From Planctomycetia bacterium (GTDB taxonomy: Bacteria > Planctomycetota > Planctomycetia > Gemmatales > Gemmataceae), in assembly GCA_005799265.1 (NCBI GenBank), contig SYHD01000162.1, forward strand, positions 1 to 40,363: a DNA stretch of 40,363 nt. The letters run 5' to 3'. The position numbers and the translations under genes are program-made. This document shows positions 17,317 to 25,505 of the stretch, one piece after another. The number at the start of each line of letters is the position of its first letter. Within the stretch, counting starts at the first letter, position 1. The notes beneath the pieces are model-generated. The model was given only the letters and a program-made list of their open reading frames with translations. It ran no database searches and was not told the DNA's origin.

Positions 17317-17369
17317 CTTGGCGGAACTCTCATTGTATCACATTCATTCAAATCGAGGCCGTGAGCCTC

Positions 17370-17398
17370 TTGACTTTGCAATAGCAAAGTGATATCAT
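17370..17398 (+). promoter_or_regulatory. sigma-70-like promoter for the SPFH gene
   Basis: TTGACT (17370-17375), a 17-base spacer, then TATCAT (17393-17398), 40 bases upstream of the SPFH start. The spacer contains the inverted repeat CTTTGC AATA GCAAAG (17374-17389), a possible operator site. Confidence 0.6.
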
Positions 17399-17438
17399 AT
17401 AGATATTAAAAAGATTGCACCCGCAAAGGAGCCTTACC

Positions 17439-18329
17439 ATGAATAAAGAAAGATCGGTCCATCTGACCAACGGCTACGTCATGCTCGTCGTCGTCCTGGC
17501 CATGTTCCTCTTCAGCATTATCCTGTTCCTGGGCGGCATCGTTATCCTCGAAGGGGCGAAGAACGCGCTCGGCGGCTGGAGCATGGTCGCCGGTGGGCTT
17601 CTTTTCGTGGCGTCCATCCTGACGGCCACGGGCTTCCTGACGCTGCAACCGAACGAGGCCTGTCTGTACACGCTCTTCGGCACTTACTCCGGCACGATGA
17701 AGGAGAGCGGTTTCTGGTGGACCAATCCGTTCATGCTCAAACGCAAGATCTCGCAGCGCTCGCGCAACCTCGAAGGGACCAAGCTCAAAGTCAACGACAA
17801 ACAGGGCAATCCGATCGAGATTGCCGTCGTCGTCGTCTGGCGCGTCGAGGACACCGCACAGGCTTGCTTCGATGTCGATGATTTCGAGCAATACGTCCGG
17901 ATTCAGAGCGAATCGGCCGTGCGCCATCTCGCCAACTCCTACGCTTATGATCATGGCGAAGAGAACGAGATCACGCTGCGCAGCGGCATGGAAGAGGTCT
18001 CCGCCGCGTTGAGGAAGGAATTGCAGGAACGCCTGTCGAAGGCTGGCGTCCACGTCGAGGAAGCACGCTTGACCCACCTGGCCTACGCTCCGGAAATCGC
18101 TCAGGCGATGCTGCGTCGCCAGCAAGCGGAGGCCGTCATTGCAGCGCGCAAAATGATCGTGCACGGCGCCGTCAGCATGGTGCAGATGGCGCTGCAGGAG
18201 CTTGTGGACAAGAACATCGTCGTCTTCGATGAGGAACGCAAGGCCGCGATGGTCAGCAACCTTCTCGTGGTCCTCTGCGGTGAAGCCGAGGTGCATCCGG
18301 TCATCAATACGGGGACGCTTTACAACTAG
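17439..18329 (+). CDS. SPFH/Band 7 domain membrane protein
   Basis: A 296-residue protein with two N-terminal hydrophobic segments (about 13-36 and 45-66) and then an SPFH domain (about 70-250) including [26 protein letters not shown] and [27 protein letters not shown] proteins form oligomeric scaffolds in membranes and often regulate membrane proteases. ATG 17439 is preceded by AAAGGAG at seven bases. The next gene, beyond a palindrome, is a ribbon-helix-helix protein in the same direction. The C-terminus lacks the long coiled coil of flotillins, so it is closer to short bacterial SPFH proteins. Confidence 0.88.
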   Translation: MNKERSVHLTNGYVMLVVVLAMFLFSIILFLGGIVILEGAKNALGGWSMVAGGLLFVASILTATGFLTLQPNEACLYTLFGTYSGTMKESGFWWTNPFMLKRKISQRSRNLEGTKLKVNDKQGNPIEIAVVVVWRVEDTAQACFDVDDFEQYVRIQSESAVRHLANSYAYDHGEENEITLRSGMEEVSAALRKELQERLSKAGVHVEEARLTHLAYAPEIAQAMLRRQQAEAVIAARKMIVHGAVSMVQMALQELVDKNIVVFDEERKAAMVSNLLVVLCGEAEVHPVINTGTLYN

Positions 18330-18339
18330 CCGAGTCTTG

Positions 18340-18375
18340 GTTTAGCGTTCGCGCGGCGCCGTGCGAACGCTAAAC
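18340..18375. repeat. palindrome, 13-bp perfect arms, TTAGCGTTCGC family
   Basis: GTTTAGCGTTCGC (18340-18352) pairs with GCGAACGCTAAAC (18363-18375) over a ten-base loop. It lies between the SPFH and ribbon-helix-helix genes, and its relatives are at 163-192 and as a half site near 2252-2264. It may modulate read-through to the downstream gene. Confidence 0.75.
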
Positions 18376-18393
18376 GATTGCCAGTTAATTGAC

Positions 18394-18573
18394 ATGAAAG
18401 AACGTAAAGCCTTCCTGCTGCGCATGAATCCTGCTCTTTACGCTGCGCTTGAGGTGTGGGCCCAGCAGGAGTTGCGCAGCCTGAATGGGCAGATCGAGTA
18501 CCTGCTCAAGGAAGCGGTGGCCAAGCATCGCAAACCTATCGACGAGAAACCGAAGAAAGACAAGGAGGAATGA
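18394..18573 (+). CDS. Arc-type ribbon-helix-helix protein
   Basis: A 59-residue protein. Residues 4-43 fit the Arc/MetJ ribbon-helix-helix pattern: a short strand ([12 protein letters not shown]), a helix ([11 protein letters not shown]), the turn RSLNGQ, and a second helix ([12 protein letters not shown]). The C-terminal 15 residues are Lys- and Glu-rich. Such proteins bind DNA as dimers and often act as antitoxins or autoregulators; no toxin gene is adjacent. Only 64 bases separate it from the SPFH gene, so the two are probably co-transcribed. The start ATG 18394 has no strong ribosome binding site, which fits translation dependent on the upstream message. Confidence 0.75.
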   Translation: MKERKAFLLRMNPALYAALEVWAQQELRSLNGQIEYLLKEAVAKHRKPIDEKPKKDKEE

Positions 18574-18628
18574 GGGAACGATGCAATTTGCCACGATTTC
18601 TGTGGTAAGGAAGGGCTGTTCAACGGCT

Positions 18629-19912
18629 TCATCGCCGCTTGTCCCTGAACGCAAGGTAATCGTCTGACAGTTCCCAGATTCCTTCGGCCGTCCGTCGTAA
18701 CGGTCGGCCGTCTGCGACGCCGGGGTCACGGTAATCACGCAGCAACAGGATCAAATCGGACAGTGCCGCCGGGTGCGTGAAGACGTAGCTGTGGCTCATC
18801 AGGATGCCTGAGACCTTGCACTCGACGAAGTGCACATTCGGCATCCTGGCGAGAGTTCGCCGCATCTTCGGGCTGAAGTCCTTGGAGGCCAGCATGCCAA
18901 GGCGGCGCCGGCTCGCGAACACGACGTCGGAGAGTTCGATCGCCTTGTCGTGTTCGGACACGTAGATCGTCGTTCGTTTAGCCGCCGACAGCATGCCTTC
19001 ACCGACGAAGCGCTGCATGAATACTTCTTCGTCGATGTCCGGAGCGGCTAACACGAGATTTTCGAGCTTCAATTCTTGCTGGGTCGATTTGCTTTGGGCG
19101 TGGCAGGCGATGTGCAGTTCGCGCAGAGCCGAGATCGTCACATCGACTCCTCGGCTATGGGCGACGAGGTGAATGCGTTCGACGTCGGGACACTCCGCGA
19201 CGAGCTTGATAAAGCGGCGCAGATGCGAGACGGTGAACTCGCCGGATTCGCGATCGTAAGCGTAGCCGCGGATGCCGCCGTGTCCTGCGGGCCAGGTGTA
19301 AGCGACGGGTATGCCGACGCGGCCCATGAAGTGCCAGACCTCGGCCGCGCGAAAGACGGCGTCGTCGAAAGTGTTGTTGAAGCCGTGGACGAAGATGTAG
19401 ACATCCTTCTGCGCTGTTTGCTCGAGTCGGGCACGCAGGAGTTTGTGTAGTTGCTCCTTCTGCGTGTCCTCTTCCATACTTCTCAGCGTCGCCAGTTTGG
19501 TCCGCGGGTCCCTCTCTGCCGGATCGAGGGACGGCTTGAGGACGCCCAGTTCGCGCACGCTGGTAACCCTCACCTCGTGTTCGCGGGCGCGTTTCGTTAA
19601 CGTGCTATCGCGTATCAGCTCTTGCCAGGTTGTGTCCGGACCTAAGTTTACCTGGGCGAGGCCAAACGCAAGCTGGCCGGCCCGCGCCGAGCCGTAGCGT
19701 GGTTGGGCGTTCACCGTGGCGGCGATCTCTCGGTCGGTTGCGTAGATGATGGGCGCCTCCGGGGTCCGGCAATCCGCGGCGCATTCCTCGTAGACGCCAT
19801 GCGGGTTGCGCCCTTGCAACAGATTCGGCGTCGCCACCAGATAACGGTGGCACCCCGCCGTTGCCAACGTGAGCAGCAGAAAGAGCCAGGTTGCCGTTCG
19901 ATACACGCCCAT
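18629..19912 (-). CDS. DUF900-type alpha/beta hydrolase lipoprotein
   Basis: A 427-residue protein. ATG 19912 gives a lipoprotein leader ending in LATAGC (Cys21); longer in-frame extensions lack this. The hydrolase fold is shown by YIFVHGFNNTFDDAVFRAAE (the HG oxyanion motif) and the nucleophile elbow HLVAHSRGVDV (AHSRG with the Ser). This matches DUF900 proteins, a family of putative esterases of unknown substrate. The N-terminal 120 residues (CHRYLVATPNLLQG and the following DREIAATVN) are typical of planctomycete members. It is probably anchored in an envelope membrane. Confidence 0.85.
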   Translation of the reverse strand: MGVYRTATWLFLLLTLATAGCHRYLVATPNLLQGRNPHGVYEECAADCRTPEAPIIYATDREIAATVNAQPRYGSARAGQLAFGLAQVNLGPDTTWQELIRDSTLTKRAREHEVRVTSVRELGVLKPSLDPAERDPRTKLATLRSMEEDTQKEQLHKLLRARLEQTAQKDVYIFVHGFNNTFDDAVFRAAEVWHFMGRVGIPVAYTWPAGHGGIRGYAYDRESGEFTVSHLRRFIKLVAECPDVERIHLVAHSRGVDVTISALRELHIACHAQSKSTQQELKLENLVLAAPDIDEEVFMQRFVGEGMLSAAKRTTIYVSEHDKAIELSDVVFASRRRLGMLASKDFSPKMRRTLARMPNVHFVECKVSGILMSHSYVFTHPAALSDLILLLRDYRDPGVADGRPLRRTAEGIWELSDDYLAFRDKRR

Positions 19913-20068
19913 CGTGACGCACTCTCGCCAGATTCCGCCATGACTGGCAAAGGTAATAGCCGACGGCCGTGGGCAAATCAAGAGGAGTTCAGCCCACGCC
20001 GCAGTTGCAACCCGCCTTGGGGTCGGATAAAGTATCATCAGCATCCCGCCGACGAAATTTCTCTTTCC

Positions 20069-22534
20069 ATGCGAATCATCATGATGCGACATCTTCGCTT
20101 CCTCATGTGTGCGATTTTCTTCGTATTCCCGGCCACGCTCTTTGCGCAGTCGGCGAAGACGGTCGAATTCAACCGCGACATTCGGCCCATCCTCTCGGAG
20201 AACTGCTACACCTGTCACGGGCCGGCGAAATCGACGCGCAAGGTCGATCTGCGTGTTGACACCAAGGAAGGCGCGTACACCGTGGTGACGCCGGGCAAAC
20301 CGAAGGACAGCTTGCTGTTTCAACGCATCACTTCGATCGATGTTCACGAACGCATGCCCCCGTCCAAGACAGGCAAGAAACTAAGCGAGCAGCAGATCGA
20401 GTTCGTGCGCCGCTGGATCGAGCAGGGCGCGCCGTGGCAGGAGCACTGGGCGTTCATCGCACCAAAGCGACCCGAAGTGCCCAAGGCGAAAGGCCAACGT
20501 AATCTGGCTGGTGATTGGTCCCGCAATCCGATTGACGCTTTCATTCTTGCGCGGCTGGAAAAGGAAGGCCTCCAACCATCACCGGAGGCCGATCCACGCA
20601 CGTTGATTCGGCGTGTGACGCTGGATCTGACGGGCGTGCCGCCGACGGTTGCGGAGGTCGAGACGTTCGTGAAGGATTACGCGAGCGCCAAGCCGCAAGC
20701 GGCGTATGAGGCGCTCGTCGATCGGTTGCTGGCGTCGCCTCGCTACGGCGAACGCATGGTGCTCGAATGGCTCGACGCCGCCCGCTACTCCGACACCAAC
20801 GGCTACCAGACCGACGGCACCCGCGCCATGTGGCCGTGGCGCGATTGGGTCATCGATGCGCTCAACAAGAACATGCCGTTCGATCAATTCACGATCGAGC
20901 AGATCGCCGGCGACATGCTGCCGAAACCGACGATTCCGCAAAAGATCGCGACCGGCTTCCATCGCAATCACATGCTCAACGGCGAAGGCGGCCGCATCGC
21001 CGAGGAGTCGCGCGTCGATTATGTCGTCGATCGCGTCGATACCACCGGGGCCGTCTGGCTTGGCCTGACCGTCGGTTGTGCGCGTTGCCATGAGCACAAG
21101 TACGATCCGATCTCGCAGAAGGAGTACTACCAGCTCTACGCCTATTGGAACAGCATCGCCGAGGTAGGCGGCGTCGATCGCCGCAATGGCACGGGAGCAC
21201 CGATTTTGGAATTGGCGACCGACGAACAGAAGGAGAAAGTCGCCAAGATTGAGAAAATCGTCAATGATTTGCAATCTTCGTTTAGCGCGCGCGAAAAAAT
21301 CATCCTCGACGAACTCAAACAGAAGGTGAAGACGATCCCAGACAAGAAGTCGCCCGATTATGCCAAGCTGCTGGCGAGCCATCCGCAGAACAAGGACTTG
21401 CAAAAACTGCAGACCGCTCTCGACGCCGAGAAGAAGATCCTGACGGCCGCGAAGAACAACGTCATCATCACGATGATCATGGAAGAACGTAAGGACCCGC
21501 GCGAGACCTTCGTGCTCGAACGCGGCATCTACAACAAGTACGGCGCCAAGGTGAAAGCGGACATCCCGAAGGCCCTGCCGCCGTTGCCCAAGGACGTGCC
21601 GAACAACCGCCTCGGCCTGGCGAAGTGGCTCGTCGCGAAGGACAACCCGCTGACGGCGCGCGTTGCTGTCAATCGACTCTGGCAGCAATACTTCGGCATC
21701 GGCCTGGTCAAAACGTCGGAGGACTTCGGCGTCCAGGGCGAATTGCCGAGCCATCCGGAGTTGCTGGATTGGCTGGCCGTCGAATTCGCGCAACAATGGA
21801 ATTTGAAAGCACTGCATCGTTTGATCGTCACCAGTGCGACTTACCGCCAAAGCGCCAAGGTGACGCCCGCGACGCTCGAACGCGATCCCGACAATCGTCT
21901 GCTCTCGCACAGCCCGCGTCTTCGGCTCAGCCCATTTCAATTGCGTGATCAGGCTCTGACCTTGAGCGGTCTGCTCGTCGAAAAGATCGGCGGCGCGCCG
22001 GTGAGGCCGTATCAACCGCCCGGCCTGTGGGAGGATTTTAGCTTCAACCAGATCAAGTACGTGCAGGACAAAGGCGACAAGCTCTATCGCCGGAGCCTCT
22101 ATACCTTTTGGCGTCGCTCGATCGGTCCGCCGAACATGTTCGACACGTCGTCGCGCCAGGTCTGCACGGTCAAGCAATCGCGCACGAACACGCCGCTGCA
22201 CGCGATGATCCTCTTGAACGACGTAACATTCGTCGAGGCGTCGCGCGTCTGGGCCGAGCGCCTCATGAAGGCCGAAAAGTCGCCCGGTCCCCGTTTAGCG
22301 CTCGCATGGAGCCAGGCCACGGCCCGTCCTCCATCTCCGACCGAGCAAAAGGTGTTGCTCGCCGGCTATCAGCGCGTGCTCAAGCAATATCAGTCGGACA
22401 AGGCCGCCGCCGAGAAGCTCGTCAGCGCCGGCGAATGGCCGCGCGACAAGTCGCTCGATGTCGCCGAACACGCGGCGCTGGCGGCGATGTTGAACATGAT
22501 CCTGAATCTGGATGAGGTGATGACGAAGGAATAG
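20069..22534 (+). CDS. PSCyt1/DUF1549/DUF1553 protein (PSD1 family), copy 1
   Basis: An 821-residue exported planctomycete protein. The signal peptide (about 1-27) is followed by the planctomycete cytochrome c domain with a haem motif CYTCH (46-50), then DUF1549 (about 145-355) and DUF1553 (about 510-800). A second CxxCH occurs in CARCHEHKYDPIS. DUF1553 has NPLTARVAVNRLWQQYFG and GELPSHPELLDWLA. ATG 20069 is the first of three close ATGs and has no strong ribosome binding site. The protein normally pairs with a DUF1501 gene, here 23388-24827, but a two-gene module lies between them. Its last 69 bases are duplicated at 23249-23317. Function is unknown; a role in polysaccharide degradation or surface electron transfer has been proposed for the family. 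Confidence 0.9.
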   Translation: MRIIMMRHLRFLMCAIFFVFPATLFAQSAKTVEFNRDIRPILSENCYTCHGPAKSTRKVDLRVDTKEGAYTVVTPGKPKDSLLFQRITSIDVHERMPPSKTGKKLSEQQIEFVRRWIEQGAPWQEHWAFIAPKRPEVPKAKGQRNLAGDWSRNPIDAFILARLEKEGLQPSPEADPRTLIRRVTLDLTGVPPTVAEVETFVKDYASAKPQAAYEALVDRLLASPRYGERMVLEWLDAARYSDTNGYQTDGTRAMWPWRDWVIDALNKNMPFDQFTIEQIAGDMLPKPTIPQKIATGFHRNHMLNGEGGRIAEESRVDYVVDRVDTTGAVWLGLTVGCARCHEHKYDPISQKEYYQLYAYWNSIAEVGGVDRRNGTGAPILELATDEQKEKVAKIEKIVNDLQSSFSAREKIILDELKQKVKTIPDKKSPDYAKLLASHPQNKDLQKLQTALDAEKKILTAAKNNVIITMIMEERKDPRETFVLERGIYNKYGAKVKADIPKALPPLPKDVPNNRLGLAKWLVAKDNPLTARVAVNRLWQQYFGIGLVKTSEDFGVQGELPSHPELLDWLAVEFAQQWNLKALHRLIVTSATYRQSAKVTPATLERDPDNRLLSHSPRLRLSPFQLRDQALTLSGLLVEKIGGAPVRPYQPPGLWEDFSFNQIKYVQDKGDKLYRRSLYTFWRRSIGPPNMFDTSSRQVCTVKQSRTNTPLHAMILLNDVTFVEASRVWAERLMKAEKSPGPRLALAWSQATARPPSPTEQKVLLAGYQRVLKQYQSDKAAAEKLVSAGEWPRDKSLDVAEHAALAAMLNMILNLDEVMTKE
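22466..22534. repeat. direct repeat, left copy (PSD1 3' end)
   Basis: The last 69 bases of the PSD1 gene, including its stop, match 23249-23317 with four differences. The two copies flank the nucleotidyltransferase module exactly. Confidence 0.85.
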
Positions 22535-22553
22535 GCTGCGGAAAGGCCCAATC

Positions 22554-22997
22554 GTGATACCTGAATTCAACGACATTGGCGATTTGCCAATCGGGATCCA
22601 TTCGGCCACGTTGCGGGAGGTCATCGAGCGATTCGGCAAGGACTCCGCGCAACGCCAGATCGTCGCACAGCGGCTTGAGCGGATTTATCACCTGGTACTG
22701 CAAACGGGCCATCTGTCGCGGTTGCTCGTGTTTGGCTCCTTCGTCACCAGCAAAGTGGAACCGAACGACGTGGATGTTGTTATCATCATGGATGACGACT
22801 TCGTTGCGGACCCGTTCAGCGGCGACACGAGGCTGCTTTTCGACCATGCGGTTTCCCAAGCGCACTTTGGCGCCAGCATCTTCTGGGTGCGGCAATTCGC
22901 GGCATTGGGCGATCCGAAAACGTTCGTCGAAGATTGGCAGATCAAACGCGACGGCACTCGTCGCGGCATCGTCGAGGTTATCCCGGAGGCAATATGA
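22554..22997 (+). CDS. nucleotidyltransferase-fold protein, DUF6932-like
   Basis: A 147-residue protein starting at GTG 22554 behind GGAAAGG. The segment LLVFGSFVTSKVEPNDVDVVIIMDD (57-82) carries the nucleotidyltransferase signature: GS (61-62) and then DVD with Asp72 and Asp74. Such minimal nucleotidyltransferases are often the antitoxin or toxin half of toxin-antitoxin or abortive-infection modules. The stop overlaps the start of the next gene by ATGA, so the two are translated together. I have assigned DUF6932 from memory of the sequence pattern, not from a search. The module interrupts a PSD1/DUF1501 pair. Confidence 0.75.
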   Translation: MIPEFNDIGDLPIGIHSATLREVIERFGKDSAQRQIVAQRLERIYHLVLQTGHLSRLLVFGSFVTSKVEPNDVDVVIIMDDDFVADPFSGDTRLLFDHAVSQAHFGASIFWVRQFAALGDPKTFVEDWQIKRDGTRRGIVEVIPEAI

Positions 22998-23200
22998 TTC
23001 AGAACGACATTGAACTGCAAACGACTTTGGAGCGCATTGCGCGATTCCAACAACAGGTCGTGCATCTGCGCAAGGTCGAAACCAATCCGACCAACTACCG
23101 TCTTTCCGCGTCGGGATTTCTCGCGGAGATCGACCGCATGCAGCTCGATGTGCGCGAATACCTGACGTTGCATCCGTCGGACTTGAAAAAAGGGGCATGA
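22994..23200 (+). CDS. small helical protein partner of the nucleotidyltransferase
   Basis: A 68-residue protein, all-helical by appearance. ATG 22994 overlaps the previous TGA (22995-22997). It has an N-terminal helix (IELQTTLERIARFQQQVVHLRKV) and a second one ending in DVREYLTLHPSD. No family is recognised with certainty. The four-base overlap and the size match an antitoxin or adaptor that must be made in a fixed ratio with its partner. Confidence 0.7.
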   Translation: MIQNDIELQTTLERIARFQQQVVHLRKVETNPTNYRLSASGFLAEIDRMQLDVREYLTLHPSDLKKGA

Positions 23201-23230
23201 CAGACAACAAATCGCGAACAGCCGTGCCAC

Positions 23231-23317
23231 ATGACGCAGGACGCAGTCGAGCACGCGGCATTGGCGGCGATGTTGAACATGATCCTGAATCTGGATGAAG
23301 TGATGACGAAGGAATAG
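23231..23317 (+). pseudogene. duplicated 3' end of a PSD1 gene
   Basis: The sequence reads MTQDAVEHAALAAMLNMILN and then LDEVMTKE before TAG. The last 69 bases match the true PSD1 end at 22466-22534; further upstream the match fades, though DAVEH against DVAEH suggests a few more homologous codons. It has no start-site features of its own. It is a remnant, not a gene. Confidence 0.85.
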
Positions 23318-23387
23318 TGCCACCATCTGACTAACCCTGAGCGCAAGCGAGGGGAAAATGTTAGCATAGTAACAAACGGACTCCCAT

Positions 23388-24827
23388 ATGCACCCCACCC
23401 TCAAACACGCCATCCATCAAACTCGCCGTCAGTTCCTCACCGGCGTTAGCGGCACCCTTGGGCTTGCGGCGCTGTCGTCGCTGCTTGGCGAAGCCCAGGG
23501 ACAACCGTCCCTGGGCGTTCAGGGATTGCCGCACTTCGCACCCAAAGCGCGCCGCGTCATCTATCTCATGCAGACGGGCGCCCCGACGCACGTCGATCTC
23601 TTCGACTACAAGCCCAACATCTATCGCTGGCGCGGCGAACTCCTGCCGCCATCCGTCCAGATGGGCCAACGGCTCACCACCATGACGCAGAATCAACGGC
23701 AGCTCGTCCTGCCCGGCATCGCGCCGTTTCGGCAGTGGGGACGCAGCGGGCAATGGATGTGCGACTTCTTGCCGCACACCGGGTCGATCGCCGACGACAT
23801 CTGCATGATCCGCTCGATGCACACCGACGCGATCAATCACGCCCCGGCCGTCACGCTCTTCCTCACCGGGGCCGAGCAGCCCGGCCGGCCGAGCATGGGG
23901 GCCTGGCTCAGCTATGGCCTGGGCAGCATGAATCGCGATCTGCCGACGTTTGTCGTCATGACCTCGCAAGACCGCGAACTCTCGTGCGGGCAGATCTTCT
24001 ACGACTACTACTGGGGCGCGGGCTTCCTGCCGTCGAGCTATCAAGGCGTCAAGCTGCGCTCCAACGGCGATCCGGTGCTTTACCTCTCCAACCCGCAGGG
24101 CGTCCCCGCGCCGGTGCGCCGCAGCCAGCTCGACGATTTGGCGGAACTCAATCGCCTTCGCCATCAAGAGGTCGGCGATCCCGAAATCCAGACGCGCATC
24201 GAGCAGTACGAGATGGCGTATCGCATGCAGACATCCGTCCCGGAGCTGACCGATTTCCGCAACGAGCCGCGCCGGATATTAGAGATGTACGGCCCCGACG
24301 TCGAACGCCGCGGCAGCTTCGCGTGGAATTGCCTGATGGCGCGGCGGATGGCGGAACGCGGCGTCCGTTTCGTCCACCTGATGCACGCCGGCTGGGACCA
24401 GCACAACAATCTGCCGACGCAGTTCGCCGTCCAGTGCCGCGATACCGATCAGCCGTCGGCCGCTCTCGTCAAGGATTTGAAGGAGCGCGGCATGCTCGAC
24501 GACACGCTGGTGATCTGGGGCGGCGAGTTCGGCCGCACCGTCTTCGTTCAAGGCGACTACACGCAGCCCCGCTTTGGCCGCGACCATCACGGCCGCTGCT
24601 TCACGATCTGGATGGCGGGCGGCGGCATCAAGGCTGGCATGAGCTACGGCCGCACGGATGACTTCTGCTACAACGTCGTCGAGAATCCGGTCAACGCCTA
24701 CGACTTCCAGGCTACGATCCTGCACCTACTCGGCATCGACCACACGCGGCTCACCTATCGCTTCCAGGGCCGGCAGTATCGCTTGACGGACGTGCATGGC
24801 GAGGTGGTGGCGCCGATTCTGGCGTGA
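23388..24827 (+). CDS. DUF1501 family protein, Tat-exported (copy 1)
   Basis: A 479-residue protein. The N-terminus holds the twin-arginine leader TRRQFLTGVSGTLGLAAL. The DUF1501 core resembles the alkaline phosphatase/sulfatase fold: VIYLMQTGAPTHVDLFD, MCDFLPHTGSIADD, GPDVERRGSF, VIWGGEFGRT, GRDHHGRCFTIWMAGGG, and the C-terminal AYDFQATILHLLGIDHTRL. Members pair with PSD1 proteins. The short segment at 23493-23516, just after the leader, is a palindrome that is translated as EAQGQPSLGVQ. The gene starts 70 bases after the PSD1 remnant. Confidence 0.92.
   Translation: MHPTLKHAIHQTRRQFLTGVSGTLGLAALSSLLGEAQGQPSLGVQGLPHFAPKARRVIYLMQTGAPTHVDLFDYKPNIYRWRGELLPPSVQMGQRLTTMTQNQRQLVLPGIAPFRQWGRSGQWMCDFLPHTGSIADDICMIRSMHTDAINHAPAVTLFLTGAEQPGRPSMGAWLSYGLGSMNRDLPTFVVMTSQDRELSCGQIFYDYYWGAGFLPSSYQGVKLRSNGDPVLYLSNPQGVPAPVRRSQLDDLAELNRLRHQEVGDPEIQTRIEQYEMAYRMQTSVPELTDFRNEPRRILEMYGPDVERRGSFAWNCLMARRMAERGVRFVHLMHAGWDQHNNLPTQFAVQCRDTDQPSAALVKDLKERGMLDDTLVIWGGEFGRTVFVQGDYTQPRFGRDHHGRCFTIWMAGGGIKAGMSYGRTDDFCYNVVENPVNAYDFQATILHLLGIDHTRLTYRFQGRQYRLTDVHGEVVAPILA
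23493..23516. repeat. translated palindrome in a DUF1501 leader
   Basis: GCCCAGGGAC (23493-23502) pairs exactly with GTCCCTGGGC (23507-23516) over four bases. It sits where the Tat leader joins the mature protein, a place tolerant of insertions. The other two DUF1501 proteins lack it. Confidence 0.65.
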
Positions 24828-24842
24828 GCCAAGGTCTTCAAT

Positions 24843-25037
24843 ATGCGTGAATGGACACGGGCTTGCGACGGCCAGGACGAGAAGGCGCCGGATCGGCTCG
24901 AGTACGTGGGCGAGGCCAAGGGAGTGGTGTCGCAGGGCAACGACGACGAGCAGGACGTTTCGCCGAACCCAGCGTCGCACCGGATTGCCGCCGGCCGCCC
25001 AGGTCAATCGATCCCATGGCGGTGCCAGCGAAACTGA
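24843..25037 (+). CDS. small open frame of unknown status
   Basis: Encodes 64 residues (MREWTRACDGQDEKAPDRLE and on) and is polar, with high GC at third positions in its middle, as expected of a gene here. AAGG lies 11 bases upstream of the ATG. No family is recognised, and the opposite strand is open as well, so it may not be real. If it is not, 24828-25063 holds nothing that I recognise. Confidence 0.3.
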   Translation: MREWTRACDGQDEKAPDRLEYVGEAKGVVSQGNDDEQDVSPNPASHRIAAGRPGQSIPWRCQRN

Positions 25038-25063
25038 ATAAACAAGAAAGGCAAGGGTGCGTG

Positions 25064-25336
25064 ATGCCGATGATCTTCAGCGACTTTCCCGACATCGCAC
25101 GCGCGAATCAGTTCGCGGATGAAGTGGCGCGGGCATTCGGTGTCGTGGCCGCGGCCTACGCGGACGTGGTCGAAGCCGCCGACAATACGCCGAGTTCCGG
25201 GGCGTGCGTCATCCTCCAGACCGTGTACCGGCATGTCGAGGGGCCGGTTGCAGTCGTCACCCGCACCATGGACGAAAGAGAAAAACGCATCGAATCGCTT
25301 GCGGCCCAATTCGGCGGAGTCTTTGCGGGAACCTGA
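25064..25336 (+). CDS. hypothetical protein, 90 residues
   Basis: Starts at ATG 25064 (a GTG one codon earlier is possible) behind AAGGG. The protein reads MPMIFSDFPDIARANQFADE and continues through an Ala/Val-rich helix and VVTRTMDEREKRIESLAAQF. I do not recognise a family. Its end overlaps the frame starting at 25323. Confidence 0.5.
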   Translation: MPMIFSDFPDIARANQFADEVARAFGVVAAAYADVVEAADNTPSSGACVILQTVYRHVEGPVAVVTRTMDEREKRIESLAAQFGGVFAGT

Positions 25337-25466
25337 AACCATTCGTCGCGAACTTGTGGGACGATTGCTTTTCCTGCGTCCAGACAGCGAGGCGTTTGTC
25401 AAGCCGACGCTGGGCCGGCCGAAGAAGCTCGTCGCGGCGTCCACGAAGAAACCCGCAGCGAGGTAA
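25323..25466 (+). CDS. possible small gene overlapping the previous one
   Basis: Begins at TTG 25323, fourteen bases before the end of the previous frame, and encodes about 47 residues ending in a basic tail (GRPKKLVAASTKKPAAR). The overlap could be translational coupling, or the two frames could be one gene broken by a frameshift. No family is recognised. Confidence 0.3.
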   Translation: MREPETIRRELVGRLLFLRPDSEAFVKPTLGRPKKLVAASTKKPAAR

Positions 25467-25505
25467 TCGGATGTCGCCTGTAGGATGGTCGTGTTCTGGT
25501 GGAGC

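Noticed and set aside
18629-20347. A longer DUF900 protein starting near 20347
   Set aside because: It would overlap the start of the divergent PSD1 gene and hide a clear lipoprotein signal at ATG 19912.
20579-22201. A 540-codon open frame on the minus strand opposite PSD1 copy 1
   Set aside because: It is the complement of a gene with strong G/C bias at third positions; its translation is Arg-, Asp- and Leu-rich with no motif, while the plus strand shows PSD1 domains.
22466-23317. Reading the 69-base repeats as a transposon target-site duplication
   Set aside because: They are far longer than IS target duplications, differ at four positions, and no transposase or terminal inverted repeats lie inside.
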